Virus record (IMG/VR): IMGVR_UViG_3300044734_000048
Location: 1 to 58,066 of that record
Origin: a virus
DNA: 58,066 bases
Direction: 5' to 3' (one strand)
A model generated the notes under the pieces. That model did no database searches. It was not told the DNA's origin and was given only the letters and a program-made list of their open reading frames with translations. Both the position numbers and the translations under genes were made by a program. This document shows, piece after piece, positions 7,879-17,064 of this stretch (position 1 is its first letter; every line of letters starts with the position of its first letter).

Positions 7879-10065
7879 CTAGCAATTCCCCAATTCAATT
7901 TCGATAGTGTCAGACGTGTGATTAAGTACAGTGATAGGAATCGAGCAGGGTCTATCCGTTGGCCCGCCGCCCGGATTAACACCACCCGGTGAACCCGTAT
8001 GGTCAATCACCGTTTCCATGTGCTCGTAGTAATTAACCGGATAAGCCTGCACAGTTAATTCGTATTGCAGATTGCCCTTCCTCTTCCTGCTCATCACGCG
8101 AAAATAGTGGAAGCCTTCAATCCCAAGCTTCGCCCAAAGTTCTTCAAGAGCGCGGATGCGGAGTCTCACTAATTTGTACATCCGAACCTCGAAACATTGA
8201 GAGACCCAGGTCGTAAACTTCACCTGGAAATTATTCTTAGTACCACCCTTATCAAGCGGGCCGAGAGTAAGAACACGGTTCACGAGGCGCATCATTTCCT
8301 GAAAGCTCGTAACGCCGAGGGCAGGAAGGTCTTTATTGATTATCCTAATAGTGTTATCACCCCAAGCAAGGCCCGCCGCGAGTTGCTGACGCATATCTCC
8401 AACCGGAACAGGTATTGAGGTAAAACCGTTGCTGGCGTCGTCAAAGGTGGACGTATATTGATTGATTAGTTCATCGTCTCCCACATAAGACCAGCCAACC
8501 ATCGGCTGACCTTTTGAATCAACGCAAATATTTGCGTCAGGGCCGTAGTCTGTGAAGAAGGGAATCACAGAATCGTCTACTACCTCTTTCTTCAAGGCAA
8601 CGACCATCTTCAGACCGTTGTGTTCAAACGGTGGACTAATGCAGTGAGCCGTGCAGAAATCTTCAATCTGCGTTTGAGTAGCTCGCCCCGTTAGTTCCAC
8701 GTTGCACGTTGCGCGCGTGCCGGTGAAGACATTACCGTTTGGATCAGTGACGCTAACCTCTTCATCGCACCATGCTGCGACATCTATGAAACTCTGAATG
8801 TCGTATCTCGCATAGTCTTCACCGTACCCCCAACGCTTATTCGCGAGCATATCTAGAAGACACCATGCCGGGTTCGTTGTGTACTGCTCTACAAATGTGT
8901 TGATGTCGGTATAGACTCTGACATCGTTATGCCCCTGGGCCAGAATGGTTGCGCTCAAATCACTTGCCGTGACGTTTCTGAAATCTCCTTGAATTCTTCC
9001 GAAGAAATGAGCCGTGCCGCTGTACGTTCCGATGTTAGGCTCATAGCCCGTCGGCGATTGTCCTAGTTGTCCATAGCGAAGCTGGAGATGCTGAAAGCCA
9101 ACGTACTGATTATTGATGGCAGCCTGAGAAAGTGCGTTCATCACACCTTCACCGATTTCAACCAGGCATGCCACGAATCCATGATCCGGATGGTTGTTGT
9201 CGTTCTCAGGACGAAAGCTGAGGATGCGCAAGCCCTTCAGAAGACGAAGACCATAGACGGAGCGGATAGGGTCTGTGAGAGAGTTTTCGTTGCCGATAGC
9301 GGTAGCCGGAAGGTTCGGCCCACTGGTCTGATAGTTAATCAGGGTTTGGATGACGGTTTTGAAGCCGGGAAAGAATCTCTTAGTTGCTAAATGAGCAAAG
9401 CAAGTGGCAACGCTGTCACGCGCGCAGTCGGGCAGTCCGGGCACGCCAATAAGAGGCGCGCCGCCCCTGTCTTCGTCGGTCAAATGCGCGTTGTACGGGC
9501 AACCTTTATGCAGGTTAATCTCCGCTTGGGTTGGAAGCAGGCCGCCATAGATGAACATGCAGCCCGGCACTGGCAAGCGATGAGGCAACAACAGTTTCGC
9601 GCTTCTGAACCCACTGGCTGCCTGAACTTTCAAAGTGATGCCGTTCGCATCTTTGGGAGCGCGTAAGTTGCCGACAAATTCGAGTAAAGCCAGGTCAACA
9701 TCCGGGTAGAATGAATATATTTCCGTTCGTAAACCCTGACCATATTGAAAGCAGATGCGCGACATCTCGCCGTCAATATCAGAGAACGTCATGTCAACCG
9801 AATCATCTGAGATGGCGGTCGTTTTAGGGATGTCGAGAAAGGGGCTGCCCTTGCTCGTAATCAATCGAGCGCGCACGTCAGCGAAAGATGAAATACTTTC
9901 AAAACCCCTGACCTCATTTATTTGGGTAAAGGCAAACCACTGTTCTAGCTCAGGTGCGGGTAGGTTGATTTTCACCAATTCCGCAAAGCGCGGCTTTTCG
10001 CCAGAGCGGATTAGCTCTTCTAGTGCGATTAACTTCGCTCTATCTGCTGTGCTTAATTCTGGCAT
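7879..10065 (-). CDS. Tail tip / host-specificity protein (J-like)
   Basis: The 728-residue protein contains the tip-attachment signature NPAWCLLDMLANKRWGYG followed by DIQSFIDVAAWCDE (about 405-445), as in lambda J and its relatives. The N-terminal third resembles a phage tail hub or minor tail domain (DUF2163-like), with Cys residues that could bind a cofactor. It forms the baseplate hub below the tube and helps host recognition. The neighbours fit: a minor tail protein upstream and fibres downstream. It is shorter than lambda J (about 1130 residues), perhaps because fibre functions are on separate genes. Confidence 0.8.
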   Translation of the reverse strand: MPELSTADRAKLIALEELIRSGEKPRFAELVKINLPAPELEQWFAFTQINEVRGFESISSFADVRARLITSKGSPFLDIPKTTAISDDSVDMTFSDIDGEMSRICFQYGQGLRTEIYSFYPDVDLALLEFVGNLRAPKDANGITLKVQAASGFRSAKLLLPHRLPVPGCMFIYGGLLPTQAEINLHKGCPYNAHLTDEDRGGAPLIGVPGLPDCARDSVATCFAHLATKRFFPGFKTVIQTLINYQTSGPNLPATAIGNENSLTDPIRSVYGLRLLKGLRILSFRPENDNNHPDHGFVACLVEIGEGVMNALSQAAINNQYVGFQHLQLRYGQLGQSPTGYEPNIGTYSGTAHFFGRIQGDFRNVTASDLSATILAQGHNDVRVYTDINTFVEQYTTNPAWCLLDMLANKRWGYGEDYARYDIQSFIDVAAWCDEEVSVTDPNGNVFTGTRATCNVELTGRATQTQIEDFCTAHCISPPFEHNGLKMVVALKKEVVDDSVIPFFTDYGPDANICVDSKGQPMVGWSYVGDDELINQYTSTFDDASNGFTSIPVPVGDMRQQLAAGLAWGDNTIRIINKDLPALGVTSFQEMMRLVNRVLTLGPLDKGGTKNNFQVKFTTWVSQCFEVRMYKLVRLRIRALEELWAKLGIEGFHYFRVMSRKRKGNLQYELTVQAYPVNYYEHMETVIDHTGSPGGVNPGGGPTDRPCSIPITVLNHTSDTIEIELGNC

Positions 10066-10530
10066 TTATATTTGGTCGGGATTACTTGAGTCGCCTAGTG
10101 AGCCATCTGACAAAGTGTTAGTGCCGCGCACAAAACATTGCTCAATCGTTAATCCGGTCGTTCGTAAAAATTGGTCTATCAGCGTGAATGAGAGCGCGTC
10201 TTCTTTGAAGATTCCTAAATAGTCTTTGCTGTCGCGCGGACACGTAAGAATAAAGGGGAGATTTCCACTGCCCTTGCTATTACAAAAAAACTGCCAAATA
10301 TATTCTTCGCGTGACATTGGCTCGCTGCCCGGAAAGTTCAACAGGACATTTTTATGGAGTGCTGTGTACTTGAGTCTCCAGGTTCGCAAGCCATTGGGTG
10401 AGCCGATCACAGCCGTTTCGTGATAGCCACCTGCATAGCGCGCACTCAAAAGGCTCTCCGAGAAATCAATCTCGCAAACGACTTCAAAATTCCCTCGATA
10501 CAGAAGCTTCTTGTATGATTGGTCAGGCAT
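10066..10530 (-). CDS. Minor tail protein
   Basis: The 154-residue protein lies just upstream of the tip gene. The motifs FPGSEPMSREEYIWQFF and GTNTLSDGSLGDSSNPDQI give the look of an L/M-type minor tail protein. The ORF can be extended to a TTG at 10557, but that codon lies inside the stem of a terminator hairpin, so ATG 10530 was chosen. Neither start has a good ribosome binding site. Being directly behind a terminator, this gene may depend on read-through or antitermination. Confidence 0.6.
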   Translation of the reverse strand: MPDQSYKKLLYRGNFEVVCEIDFSESLLSARYAGGYHETAVIGSPNGLRTWRLKYTALHKNVLLNFPGSEPMSREEYIWQFFCNSKGSGNLPFILTCPRDSKDYLGIFKEDALSFTLIDQFLRTTGLTIEQCFVRGTNTLSDGSLGDSSNPDQI

Positions 10531-10548
10531 TACTGTCGTAAAATAAAA

Positions 10549-10578
10549 TATGCCCAAAGCTCTTTAGCTTTGGGCATA
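10549..10578 (-). terminator. Rho-independent terminator inside the tail operon
   Basis: There is a perfect 12-bp stem (10549-10560 with 10567-10578) and a 6-base loop. On the minus strand it is followed by TTTTATTTTA. It lies between the tape measure gene and the minor tail gene and would cut the late transcript unless read through. The moron gene at 10784-11446, on the other strand, lies next to it. Confidence 0.7.
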
Positions 10579-10603
10579 CAATGACGCCAACCGAATTGTT
10601 GCA

Positions 10604-10671
10604 GACCCAAGCTAGTTTTCACTGTAACTTGGGTCCTCTAGGAACCTCTCCGTTAAATTGTCGAGGCGGAG
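10604..10671 (-). other. Two-hairpin intergenic element A
   Basis: Read on the minus strand, a small hairpin (CTCCG/CGGAG, 10648-10671) is followed by an 8-bp hairpin (GACCCAAG/CTTGGGTC, 10604-10635). The small hairpin's loop and 3' side (GACAATTTAACGGAGAGGT) closely match element B at 15348-15407. A related two-hairpin arrangement occurs at 33509-33572. It may be a terminator pair or a cis-acting RNA. Confidence 0.4.
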
Positions 10672-10783
10672 TATAGCATAAGATTATTTCTTTGAAGCTT
10701 TTTTTGTTGGTCTGCCAACTTTCGGCTTGCCCCTCTTTTATTTTGTGGTGTAGATTTACGGGCGACTTTGAAAGGAGTTGCTC

Positions 10784-11446
10784 GTGTCCTCTCCATGTTC
10801 CTACTGTGGAAACATAAATTCGCCAAGCGACACAGAATGCTTGAAGTGCGGTGCTCCATTAAGGCCCACCGCCCCCCTTGCGCCGATTCATGCTTCGCCA
10901 TCTTCTCAACCATCTCCAGCCTATCATTATAGATGTCCGTATTGTGGTTCTCCTTTCCCGCCACAGATCGTGCAAAAGATTTCTACCTTTGGCTGGATTG
11001 TTTTTATTATCGGATTATTCTTTTGCTTAATCGGCGCTTTCTTTTCGCTACTCTTCAAAGAAGAGGTGCGGATATGTCCTTCATGTAAAGGGCATATTGA
11101 TGAATTTCGTCCTGTCAAGCTACCGCGCATTGCATCAAATGGAATTTCACGGCACAAGTGGGATACTAAACATATCTACCTCTGGGCAGGAATTATAGCG
11201 GCTGTGATTATACTGGGCGCGTTCTTTGGCACTACAAGAAATTACGACGCGCCCAACTCTTCACCAAATACGCCAGCGATAGATAGCCCAACTGCCTCTC
11301 CAGTGCCGACATCAACGCCGCGAATAGCTAAACGTAAGCGAAAGCAGGATACAGGCCCGCAAATCATTCAGCGAGCTTCACCTAGTCCGATGGAACAAGG
11401 TAATAATGAATCAACGCCTCTGCCAAAAAACAAGGGGAATCCGTGA
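10784..11446 (+). CDS. Zinc-ribbon membrane protein (moron)
   Basis: The 220-residue protein starts at GTG with AAAGGAG six bases upstream; the TTG at 10778 would overlap that site. It has an N-terminal zinc ribbon (CSYCG ... CLKCG), a second pair (CPYCG ... CPSCKG) split by a hydrophobic segment (FGWIVFIIGLFFCLIGAFF), a second membrane segment (IYLWAGIIAAVIILGAFFG) and a Pro/Ser/Thr-rich basic tail. It is transcribed against the structural cassette, so it is probably expressed in the lysogen. The function is unknown; a host-envelope or superinfection role is possible. Confidence 0.7.
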   Translation: MSSPCSYCGNINSPSDTECLKCGAPLRPTAPLAPIHASPSSQPSPAYHYRCPYCGSPFPPQIVQKISTFGWIVFIIGLFFCLIGAFFSLLFKEEVRICPSCKGHIDEFRPVKLPRIASNGISRHKWDTKHIYLWAGIIAAVIILGAFFGTTRNYDAPNSSPNTPAIDSPTASPVPTSTPRIAKRKRKQDTGPQIIQRASPSPMEQGNNESTPLPKNKGNP

Positions 11447-11467
11447 TCTCTTCAAGCAGCGTAACCA

Positions 11468-14400
11468 CTAAGTCCGCCCCGTCGAACCTAAACTAATCGT
11501 ATCCTTAGTTACCTCGTGATAGGTTCTATAATTCTCTTGCATTGCATCGCCGACCGCAGGAGCATTCTGTCTGATTAGATCGCCCGGTGGATAACTTTCA
11601 ATCCCTGCCATCACCTTCGTATTATAGTTAATAGCCGCTGCCACTTGAGCATGTCCATCGGCAACGCGATTGTTTGAAGCTACAACTTCTTTAAGAACGT
11701 CCGATAGAACAGTCCCAGTGCGCGAGCCTGACGAAGCTGCCTGCGATGCGGAAGGAGTTTGCGAATCATAAGTAAACGGTTTGTATTGTGTGCCCCCGCC
11801 CCCGCCGACCACTCCGTTTACCGCGCCTTGCTGTTGCTGGTCTTGCTTAAACGCATCACCTGCGGCAAGGCGACCAATGGGTACAGCCGCCGCCGCGACT
11901 AACCCAAACATCAAAGCTGCCTGCCCGTGCGCTATCGCGGATTTTAAGAAGCTTGCGTTTCCAGTAAAGTAAAATAGGCCATACATGGCTGCGGCCTGAG
12001 CCGCCTCGAAGATAGCCTGAACAACCGCCATCTGTGCGACACTCGCTATCATTTCGGCAGCCCACTTTCTAAACGAGCCGCCTGTAGAGCCAAACAAAAT
12101 AAAAGCCTTCACTGCATTTCCGGCAGCTTGGCCGATAGCATTAAATGTGGATGAAATTATTTGCCCTGCACCGGCAATTATATTTGCGTTATCGGTGAAT
12201 TGACCAACTAAGGCTCCGAAGGGATTACCGTTCGCTCCTGCAAAGGTAACATCATCATTTCCTTTATCCTGTCGCTCTTTGCGCTGATCGGTGTATCCCG
12301 TCTCCTCCTGAGCTTTAAGGGCTTTATAATGACGGATGATTTCAAGTTGTTCCTCTTCACTAGCCTTTAATCGCTTGGCTTGGGCGATGGCCTTAGCTTG
12401 CTCTGCATCTAAGACGGCCTGATTATGTCTATGCTGCTCTTCAAGCTCAATAAGATCAAACTCTGTGATCTTAGCAATTGCCATCTTTCTTTGATTAAGA
12501 GATGAGTAAGGATTATTGAGTGCCCACTCGTAGAGTTGCCGCTCCTGCGCTCGCTGATTTTCGATGTAACGCTTCCCCAGCGCAAGAATGGTATTAACGT
12601 ATTCTTGTTGGCGTAGTATCTCGCGCGCCTCAGCTTCAGCGATCCTGCGCTCTCTTTCTTCACCCGCCGTTTTTTCAATCTCTTCGAGCCTCTTGATTTG
12701 AGCATTAAGAAGGATTACTTCTTTACTGTTTGCCCCTTCCTGTACATTGGCGGCATGGTTGATAATATCTTCACGTTGAGCTACCAAATCTGCCCACCGT
12801 CGTTGATAAGCTTTGCGTTCTATTTCCGCAATTTGCCGCTCGCCTGCTACTTCGGTTTCTTGCTCGATTTTAATTCGGCCCTGAATAGCATTGATGTTTC
12901 GAGTATCAAAGTCCTCTTGTAATTTAAGAATATCCTCTTGAAGTTTACGCCTTGAGTCGCGCAGAGTTTTAGCGGCATCATCGAAAGCTTTTTGAATAGC
13001 ACCCTGACTTTCATCGTCAAGGTTGGTTAATTCATCGCCAAACTTTTCACGCTCAGAGCCTTTCTTTGCAAGAGCCTGTTTTTGAAGTATTACCGCTCTA
13101 CGCTTGTCGTAGTAATCCTTGATTGCGGCGACAATCTCCTCCGTTTTGGTTTCAATTGTGATGCGTTGAAGCTCATACTCGCGGTTAATATCATCAGTCT
13201 CATTCTTATAGTCGCGCTGAATCTGTTTCGACTGTTCTTCAAATACGCGGATTTGATCTTGTCGTGCCTTGTCTGCGCCGCCGCCACCCTTACCGCCTTT
13301 TGGCAACGCAGGTGCATCCTCACCCGGACCCCGTTTCATCAGACGATCCATCTCAGGGTCGTGCGGGACTGTGCCGCCGATCATCTGAAGTCCGGCATCT
13401 CTCATTCCGGCCATCGCAACTTCAGCCCTACTCCCTCGACTCATGTACTGAGAAAACGTCTCACTCAACCATGTTGGAGAAGCGTTCTTGGTAGCGATTG
13501 CATTTCGCTGGAGATAGCCTGATAAACTTTCGCTGGCAAACAACCATGACATGCCCACGCCTATCGCCGCCTTCGCCAAGAGTCCAACAGCGGAAGCAAT
13601 AGCATCTATAGTTGAAACAATTCCTTCCTTATTATCCTTAGCCCAATCACGCAACTCATTCATGGCGGCGAGAATCTTGGGCATTTCCTGTTGCGCGATG
13701 TCACGTGCCAGCGCGCTAAACGTATTCTGTAAATCTACTAACTGTTCCTCGAATTTATGGCCCGATTCCGCAGCCTTGTCGGTCATCAGGATTCCGGCTT
13801 CACGAAGCTTCTCTTTATAGACATCAAGATTGCCCCCGGCTTCCTTCCACAGTTGGTTCGTTACTTTTAAGAACTCTGCACCCGACCTGCCCATTAAGGC
13901 TTGAGCATCGGCTGCTTTATTTCCACCTTTTGAATAATCGGAAAGCCTCTGAGCAATTTGCACCAACGCTTTTTCGTTGTTGCTGAGATCAATATTCCAA
14001 CTGCGAAGGAGTTTAGAGGCTACATCTGTCCCGGTATTGGCTTTAGATAAATTCTTATCAAGAATCACAAGCCCTTGTGCGAGTTTGTCAACGCTTGAGC
14101 CATTCTTTTCTGCGGCAATATCTAGCGCAGATAGAGTCTCAACACTTAGTTGAGTTTTCTGACTTAATGCATACAGTCGGTTCTCGGCCTCTGCTGTATG
14201 CTTAACCAACTCGAACAGACCTATCCCTATTGCGCCTATTGCTAAAGCTGCAAGCCCCGCCGGGCCAGCAAGAGAGGATAATGCGCCTTTGAGTCCGCCT
14301 GTTTCCTGTTCAGCAGCCCTAACTGCGTTTGTAGTAGTTTGAAGGGCTTGAGTCGCCCCTAACGCAGTTTTCTCAGCACTCGCAATGCTCTTTTGGGATT

Positions 14401-14632
14401 CAGCTATCAGAACATCCGTTGCGCTTTTAAGCTCTGCTTTGTATGTGGTACTCGTGCCCTTTAGCGACTCAAACATCTTCGCATGCTCTGCTTTAAGAGC
14501 GGCGGCAGTCGCTTTGCTGTCGAGAAGAATTTTGTCAAGGTCTGCGCCCATAGCTGCGCGCAGTTCTGTACTCTTAATACGGGCGTCCGTATTGTCACCG
14601 AGAAATTTTAATAAAACATCAAGGTTAGCCAT
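11468..14632 (-). CDS. Tape measure protein
   Basis: The 1054-residue protein is the longest of the cassette. Coiled coils cover much of 1-130 and 440-760, with hydrophobic segments near 125-150 (GPAGLAALAIGAIGIGLFELV), 340-365 and 860-930. The block from ENRLYALSQKTQ through QALMGRSGAEFLK matches the conserved TMP region. It sets tail length and helps DNA entry. It follows the G/GT-like chaperone genes, as in most siphoviruses. At about 1.5 Angstrom per residue its length implies a tail of roughly 150 nm (inference). Confidence 0.88.
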   Translation of the reverse strand: MANLDVLLKFLGDNTDARIKSTELRAAMGADLDKILLDSKATAAALKAEHAKMFESLKGTSTTYKAELKSATDVLIAESQKSIASAEKTALGATQALQTTTNAVRAAEQETGGLKGALSSLAGPAGLAALAIGAIGIGLFELVKHTAEAENRLYALSQKTQLSVETLSALDIAAEKNGSSVDKLAQGLVILDKNLSKANTGTDVASKLLRSWNIDLSNNEKALVQIAQRLSDYSKGGNKAADAQALMGRSGAEFLKVTNQLWKEAGGNLDVYKEKLREAGILMTDKAAESGHKFEEQLVDLQNTFSALARDIAQQEMPKILAAMNELRDWAKDNKEGIVSTIDAIASAVGLLAKAAIGVGMSWLFASESLSGYLQRNAIATKNASPTWLSETFSQYMSRGSRAEVAMAGMRDAGLQMIGGTVPHDPEMDRLMKRGPGEDAPALPKGGKGGGGADKARQDQIRVFEEQSKQIQRDYKNETDDINREYELQRITIETKTEEIVAAIKDYYDKRRAVILQKQALAKKGSEREKFGDELTNLDDESQGAIQKAFDDAAKTLRDSRRKLQEDILKLQEDFDTRNINAIQGRIKIEQETEVAGERQIAEIERKAYQRRWADLVAQREDIINHAANVQEGANSKEVILLNAQIKRLEEIEKTAGEERERRIAEAEAREILRQQEYVNTILALGKRYIENQRAQERQLYEWALNNPYSSLNQRKMAIAKITEFDLIELEEQHRHNQAVLDAEQAKAIAQAKRLKASEEEQLEIIRHYKALKAQEETGYTDQRKERQDKGNDDVTFAGANGNPFGALVGQFTDNANIIAGAGQIISSTFNAIGQAAGNAVKAFILFGSTGGSFRKWAAEMIASVAQMAVVQAIFEAAQAAAMYGLFYFTGNASFLKSAIAHGQAALMFGLVAAAAVPIGRLAAGDAFKQDQQQQGAVNGVVGGGGGTQYKPFTYDSQTPSASQAASSGSRTGTVLSDVLKEVVASNNRVADGHAQVAAAINYNTKVMAGIESYPPGDLIRQNAPAVGDAMQENYRTYHEVTKDTISLGSTGRT

Positions 14633-14648
14633 GAATCTTTACACTTGA

Positions 14649-14870
14649 CTACTCTTCACCCTCGGCAGCAAACATAGATTTAATCACAAGGGAGATGTGC
14701 GGCGGCTCCGTGAGCTTCAAAGCTACATGAGCAGCCATGTCCAGATTTAGAGCGTCTATCTCATCCTCCATCTGTAGAATCTGGGACGGTCTCTGACCGA
14801 ACCTCTCCGCCGTCTGTGCTATGAGCAGAAACTGTTTCGTCGTTACGAAAGCTTTCCATCTGCTCTGTAC
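14649..14870 (-). CDS. Tail assembly chaperone C-terminal extension (GT-like, by frameshift)
   Basis: An open frame lies in the +1 (equal to -2) frame of the upstream chaperone gene and overlaps its last 110 bases. It begins after a TGA at GGGGGTGA and runs to TAG at 14649-14651. It encodes about 70 residues with TAERFGQRPSQILQMEDEI and DMAAHVALKLTEPP, resembling T-domain sequence. It lies between the G-like gene and the tape measure, exactly where GT extensions lie. Candidate shift sites are TTT-C (in AGC-TTT-CGT), GGA-GAG (-2 re-pairing of GAG) or GGG-GTG-A. Independent initiation at an internal ATG is the alternative. Confidence 0.55.
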   Translation of the reverse strand, partial: VQSRWKAFVTTKQFLLIAQTAERFGQRPSQILQMEDEIDALNLDMAAHVALKLTEPPHISLVIKSMFAAEGEE

Positions 14871-15312
14871 TCACCCCCTTTTCGCCTATCCGCATCTCTC
14901 CTTTATTCGCAAGACCCCATTGATAAAGTTCTAACAAATCGTCTCCTGGAATGTCGTGAATTGTAACTTCACCTTCACGAAGAGGTGTATCATCTCCCTC
15001 TTCACGAAAGACCACGCGCGGAGATGTCAGGATGTCGGCAACAAGGGCGTAGATCATCTTAACGAGTCCTACAGCAGCCTCGCCTTCGCTGTCATTATCG
15101 CCTGCGAGGGCTTGTAACTTTTCCGCATCCGAGCCGTTTTGAACGCTTGCCACTTTTGCGACGAGTGAAAGCGGTAAACGGTTGGCATTGATAAGGACGC
15201 CAAGTCCAGGCTTTTTAACTTCGACCTGAGCGCCTGATTTTAATGTTAGGGGGATGTGCGTGCGTGCGCGCCATTGCTCTACTGTTCGACTAGCTATTGC
15301 TGACTCTCCCAT
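14761..15312 (-). CDS. Tail assembly chaperone (G-like)
   Basis: The 183-residue protein has the features of a G-type chaperone: an N-terminal beta region, a helical core (LINANRLPLSLVAKV, GLVKMIYALVADILTSP) and an acidic, low-complexity C-terminus with a repeated STDGG. It lies between the tail tube region and the tape measure gene and binds the tape measure during assembly. A second frame carries a likely GT extension over its 3' end. Confidence 0.7.
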   Translation of the reverse strand: MGESAIASRTVEQWRARTHIPLTLKSGAQVEVKKPGLGVLINANRLPLSLVAKVASVQNGSDAEKLQALAGDNDSEGEAAVGLVKMIYALVADILTSPRVVFREEGDDTPLREGEVTIHDIPGDDLLELYQWGLANKGEMRIGEKGVSTEQMESFRNDETVSAHSTDGGEVRSETVPDSTDGG

Positions 15313-15347
15313 AACAATCTCTCTTTCTCTCTAAGATTAAATACAAC

Positions 15348-15407
15348 AGACCCGCAAGAATTCACTCTCACGGGTCTTCTAATGAGACCTCTCAGTTGAA
15401 TTGTCTC
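15348..15407 (-). other. Two-hairpin intergenic element B
   Basis: On the minus strand, GAGAC/GTCTC (15384-15407) is followed by AGACCCG/CGGGTCT (15348-15377) and then GTTGTATTTA. It shares GACAATTCAACTGAGAGGT with element A (10604-10671) and the same order of a small then a larger hairpin. It separates the small gene at 15430 from the chaperone gene and could be a weak terminator or a cis-acting RNA that tunes late gene ratios. Confidence 0.4.
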
Positions 15408-15429
15408 TACCCAAAACATTTTAGGTAGC

Positions 15430-15654
15430 CTACTTCTTTTTCTTCCTTCTCTTCACTTCAGCAATCATGGTCTCTAAAGCTTGAAGTGGGATAATGTGCC
15501 GATCCTTCTCCTTGCCATGCTCTTTTGTGGTCGAGAGGCCGTCTTCATTTAACCAGGCATGAGGCTTACCGCACTTATCGCCGAGAAAGATAATGTCGGT
15601 ATCCGTTACTTGGATTACAGTCCCGAAGCAGTCATGTATCGCTACAACACTCAT
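15430..15654 (-). CDS. Small tail-region protein
   Basis: The 74-residue protein has a beta-rich start (VVAIHDCFGTVIQVTDTDIIFLG) and a basic end with KRRKKKK. It overlaps the stop of the tail tube gene by four bases (ATGA), so the two are coupled. It was not recognised further. Small genes here are often tail-tube-associated. Confidence 0.6.
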   Translation of the reverse strand: MSVVAIHDCFGTVIQVTDTDIIFLGDKCGKPHAWLNEDGLSTTKEHGKEKDRHIIPLQALETMIAEVKRRKKKK

Positions 15655-16250
15655 GGAGCAACGGGTGTAATAATGCCAGCATAATATGTCTTGCCGTCTG
15701 TCCTGCCCGCATCCTCGCCGACAAAATCAACTGGCATTTTGTGCCAAGCCTTTGAGAGCTTCAAAGCCAGCGCGGCCATGTTCGAGCAAGCGTAAACCGT
15801 CAACTGGTGAAACTTCGTTTTATCGGCTGCCGTCGGCGCGATGGCTGTTATGGAATGGAGCGTGATGGACTGGTCAACCTGGTCTGAAATGCCGGTAGCA
15901 TAAGAATCCGTTTGCACAGACGCGCCTGGAACCAGCTTTGCCAGCGTAGCGAAGTCGTTGACCTGCAAATAGCCGAGCTTCAGATGAGGCTCTTGCTTAT
16001 TGAGAATAGGCAGCACTTCGTGATTACGCTGATCCACTTCTAGCCCCCCGCGCGTTTGATTTAACGTAATCTCTGCACCGTCCTGCGTGAATCCAAGCTC
16101 AACCCCATTGGCGTGATCCGCTGAAACGATAGTGCCGTCAACAGCCAAGTTTTTAACCGTACCATCTGCGTTGAAAGTCAGGTCGAGGAACACGCGAACA
16201 GGAAAGCCGCGCATGATTTTTGTCAGGTCTTGATTACTAATAACTGCCAT
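15651..16250 (-). CDS. Major tail (tube) protein
   Basis: The 199-residue beta-rich protein (AVISNQDLTKIMRGFPVRVF at the start, then GVELGFTQDGAEITLNQTRGG) has the size and strand pattern of siphovirus tube subunits that assemble as stacked hexamers. It is preceded by tail-terminator and tail-completion genes and followed by the chaperones, the standard order. The end of the protein (PVDFVGEDAGRTDGKTYYAG) is also beta-rich. Confidence 0.72.
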   Translation of the reverse strand: MAVISNQDLTKIMRGFPVRVFLDLTFNADGTVKNLAVDGTIVSADHANGVELGFTQDGAEITLNQTRGGLEVDQRNHEVLPILNKQEPHLKLGYLQVNDFATLAKLVPGASVQTDSYATGISDQVDQSITLHSITAIAPTAADKTKFHQLTVYACSNMAALALKLSKAWHKMPVDFVGEDAGRTDGKTYYAGIITPVAP

Positions 16251-16288
16251 CGGTTTGACTCCTTAAACTGGGATTGATCCTGGATGCG

Positions 16289-16549
16289 CTACTTTGTGAT
16301 AATCTCGGGACGATGATTCGCTTCGCGCAAGCGCGTCACGTCATACTGTTTCGCAGCCGCCTCGAAGTAAGTCTTCTCATCAACTTCCTGACCATTCACG
16401 ACAAGCTTCAAGGTGTCGGGCTGTACCTTTGGCGACTGTGGAGAAGCTTGAATTGCGGCAGCACTTCCACTGCCGGTTTGTTGTGCCGAGTTTCCCGGCG
16501 GAGTTTGACTGCCCCCCGAACCTGATTTATTCATATCTGCTTCTGCCAT
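16289..16549 (-). CDS. Low-complexity small tail-region protein
   Basis: The start was placed at the second ATG, which has GGAGG seven bases upstream; the first ATG (16555) is too close to it. The first half of the 86-residue protein is Gly/Ser/Gln/Pro-rich and disordered. The second half is a small folded segment (LKLVVNGQEVDEKTYFEAAA). No family is recognised. It is co-transcribed with the tail genes. Confidence 0.55.
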   Translation of the reverse strand: MAEADMNKSGSGGSQTPPGNSAQQTGSGSAAAIQASPQSPKVQPDTLKLVVNGQEVDEKTYFEAAAKQYDVTRLREANHRPEIITK

Positions 16550-16562
16550 CTTCATGCCTCCG

Positions 16563-17060
16563 TTAAAAACTAACGATTAAAGTTCCTGCTCCAACGATGT
16601 AGTGCTTGCCCCCATTATGAACATTATTGCCATTGACCCATTCGCTGATATTAAAGCTGAGCAGTCCCTTGATTTCATCGTCGAAGCCTTCAAGAAGCGC
16701 GCCGGGACTATCTTCAATAGTGCTCAATAGAATTGTGTCAACCGCATCCTGCCTGACTTCGTTCTCTTCTCTCACGCCGTCTTCCGTGTCAGCCGATGAG
16801 CCAATCTCGATAGCGAATTCAGCCGAAAATGTTTTAGGTTCTCCGACTGACTGGTCAAATATCTGCTCGATCTTCGACGTACGCCTGCGGTAGCATGTAA
16901 TAAAAGGCCAGTGCGGCTCTTTTGGCCTCGCCAGATTGAACTCTATGAATGGCGGCATCGCCTGGCCGCCGTTGGCCTCCTGCAAAGCCGACGCCATGTC
17001 CTCCTTTACAAGCTTCAGGACGTTCACAGGTAAGGTCCGGGTGATGCCGATTATCGCCAT
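16563..17060 (-). CDS. Tail terminator-like protein
   Basis: The 165-residue alpha/beta protein has an N-terminal helix after a short leader (NVLKLVKEDMASALQEANGG) and a beta sheet including PHWPFITCYRRR and FSAEFAIEIG. Length and position fit the U-type tail terminator that caps the tube below the neck: after the gpG-like morphogenesis gene and before the tube gene. The assignment rests on synteny and fold-level resemblance only. Confidence 0.55.
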   Translation of the reverse strand: MAIIGITRTLPVNVLKLVKEDMASALQEANGGQAMPPFIEFNLARPKEPHWPFITCYRRRTSKIEQIFDQSVGEPKTFSAEFAIEIGSSADTEDGVREENEVRQDAVDTILLSTIEDSPGALLEGFDDEIKGLLSFNISEWVNGNNVHNGGKHYIVGAGTLIVSF

Positions 17061-17064
17061 ACTC

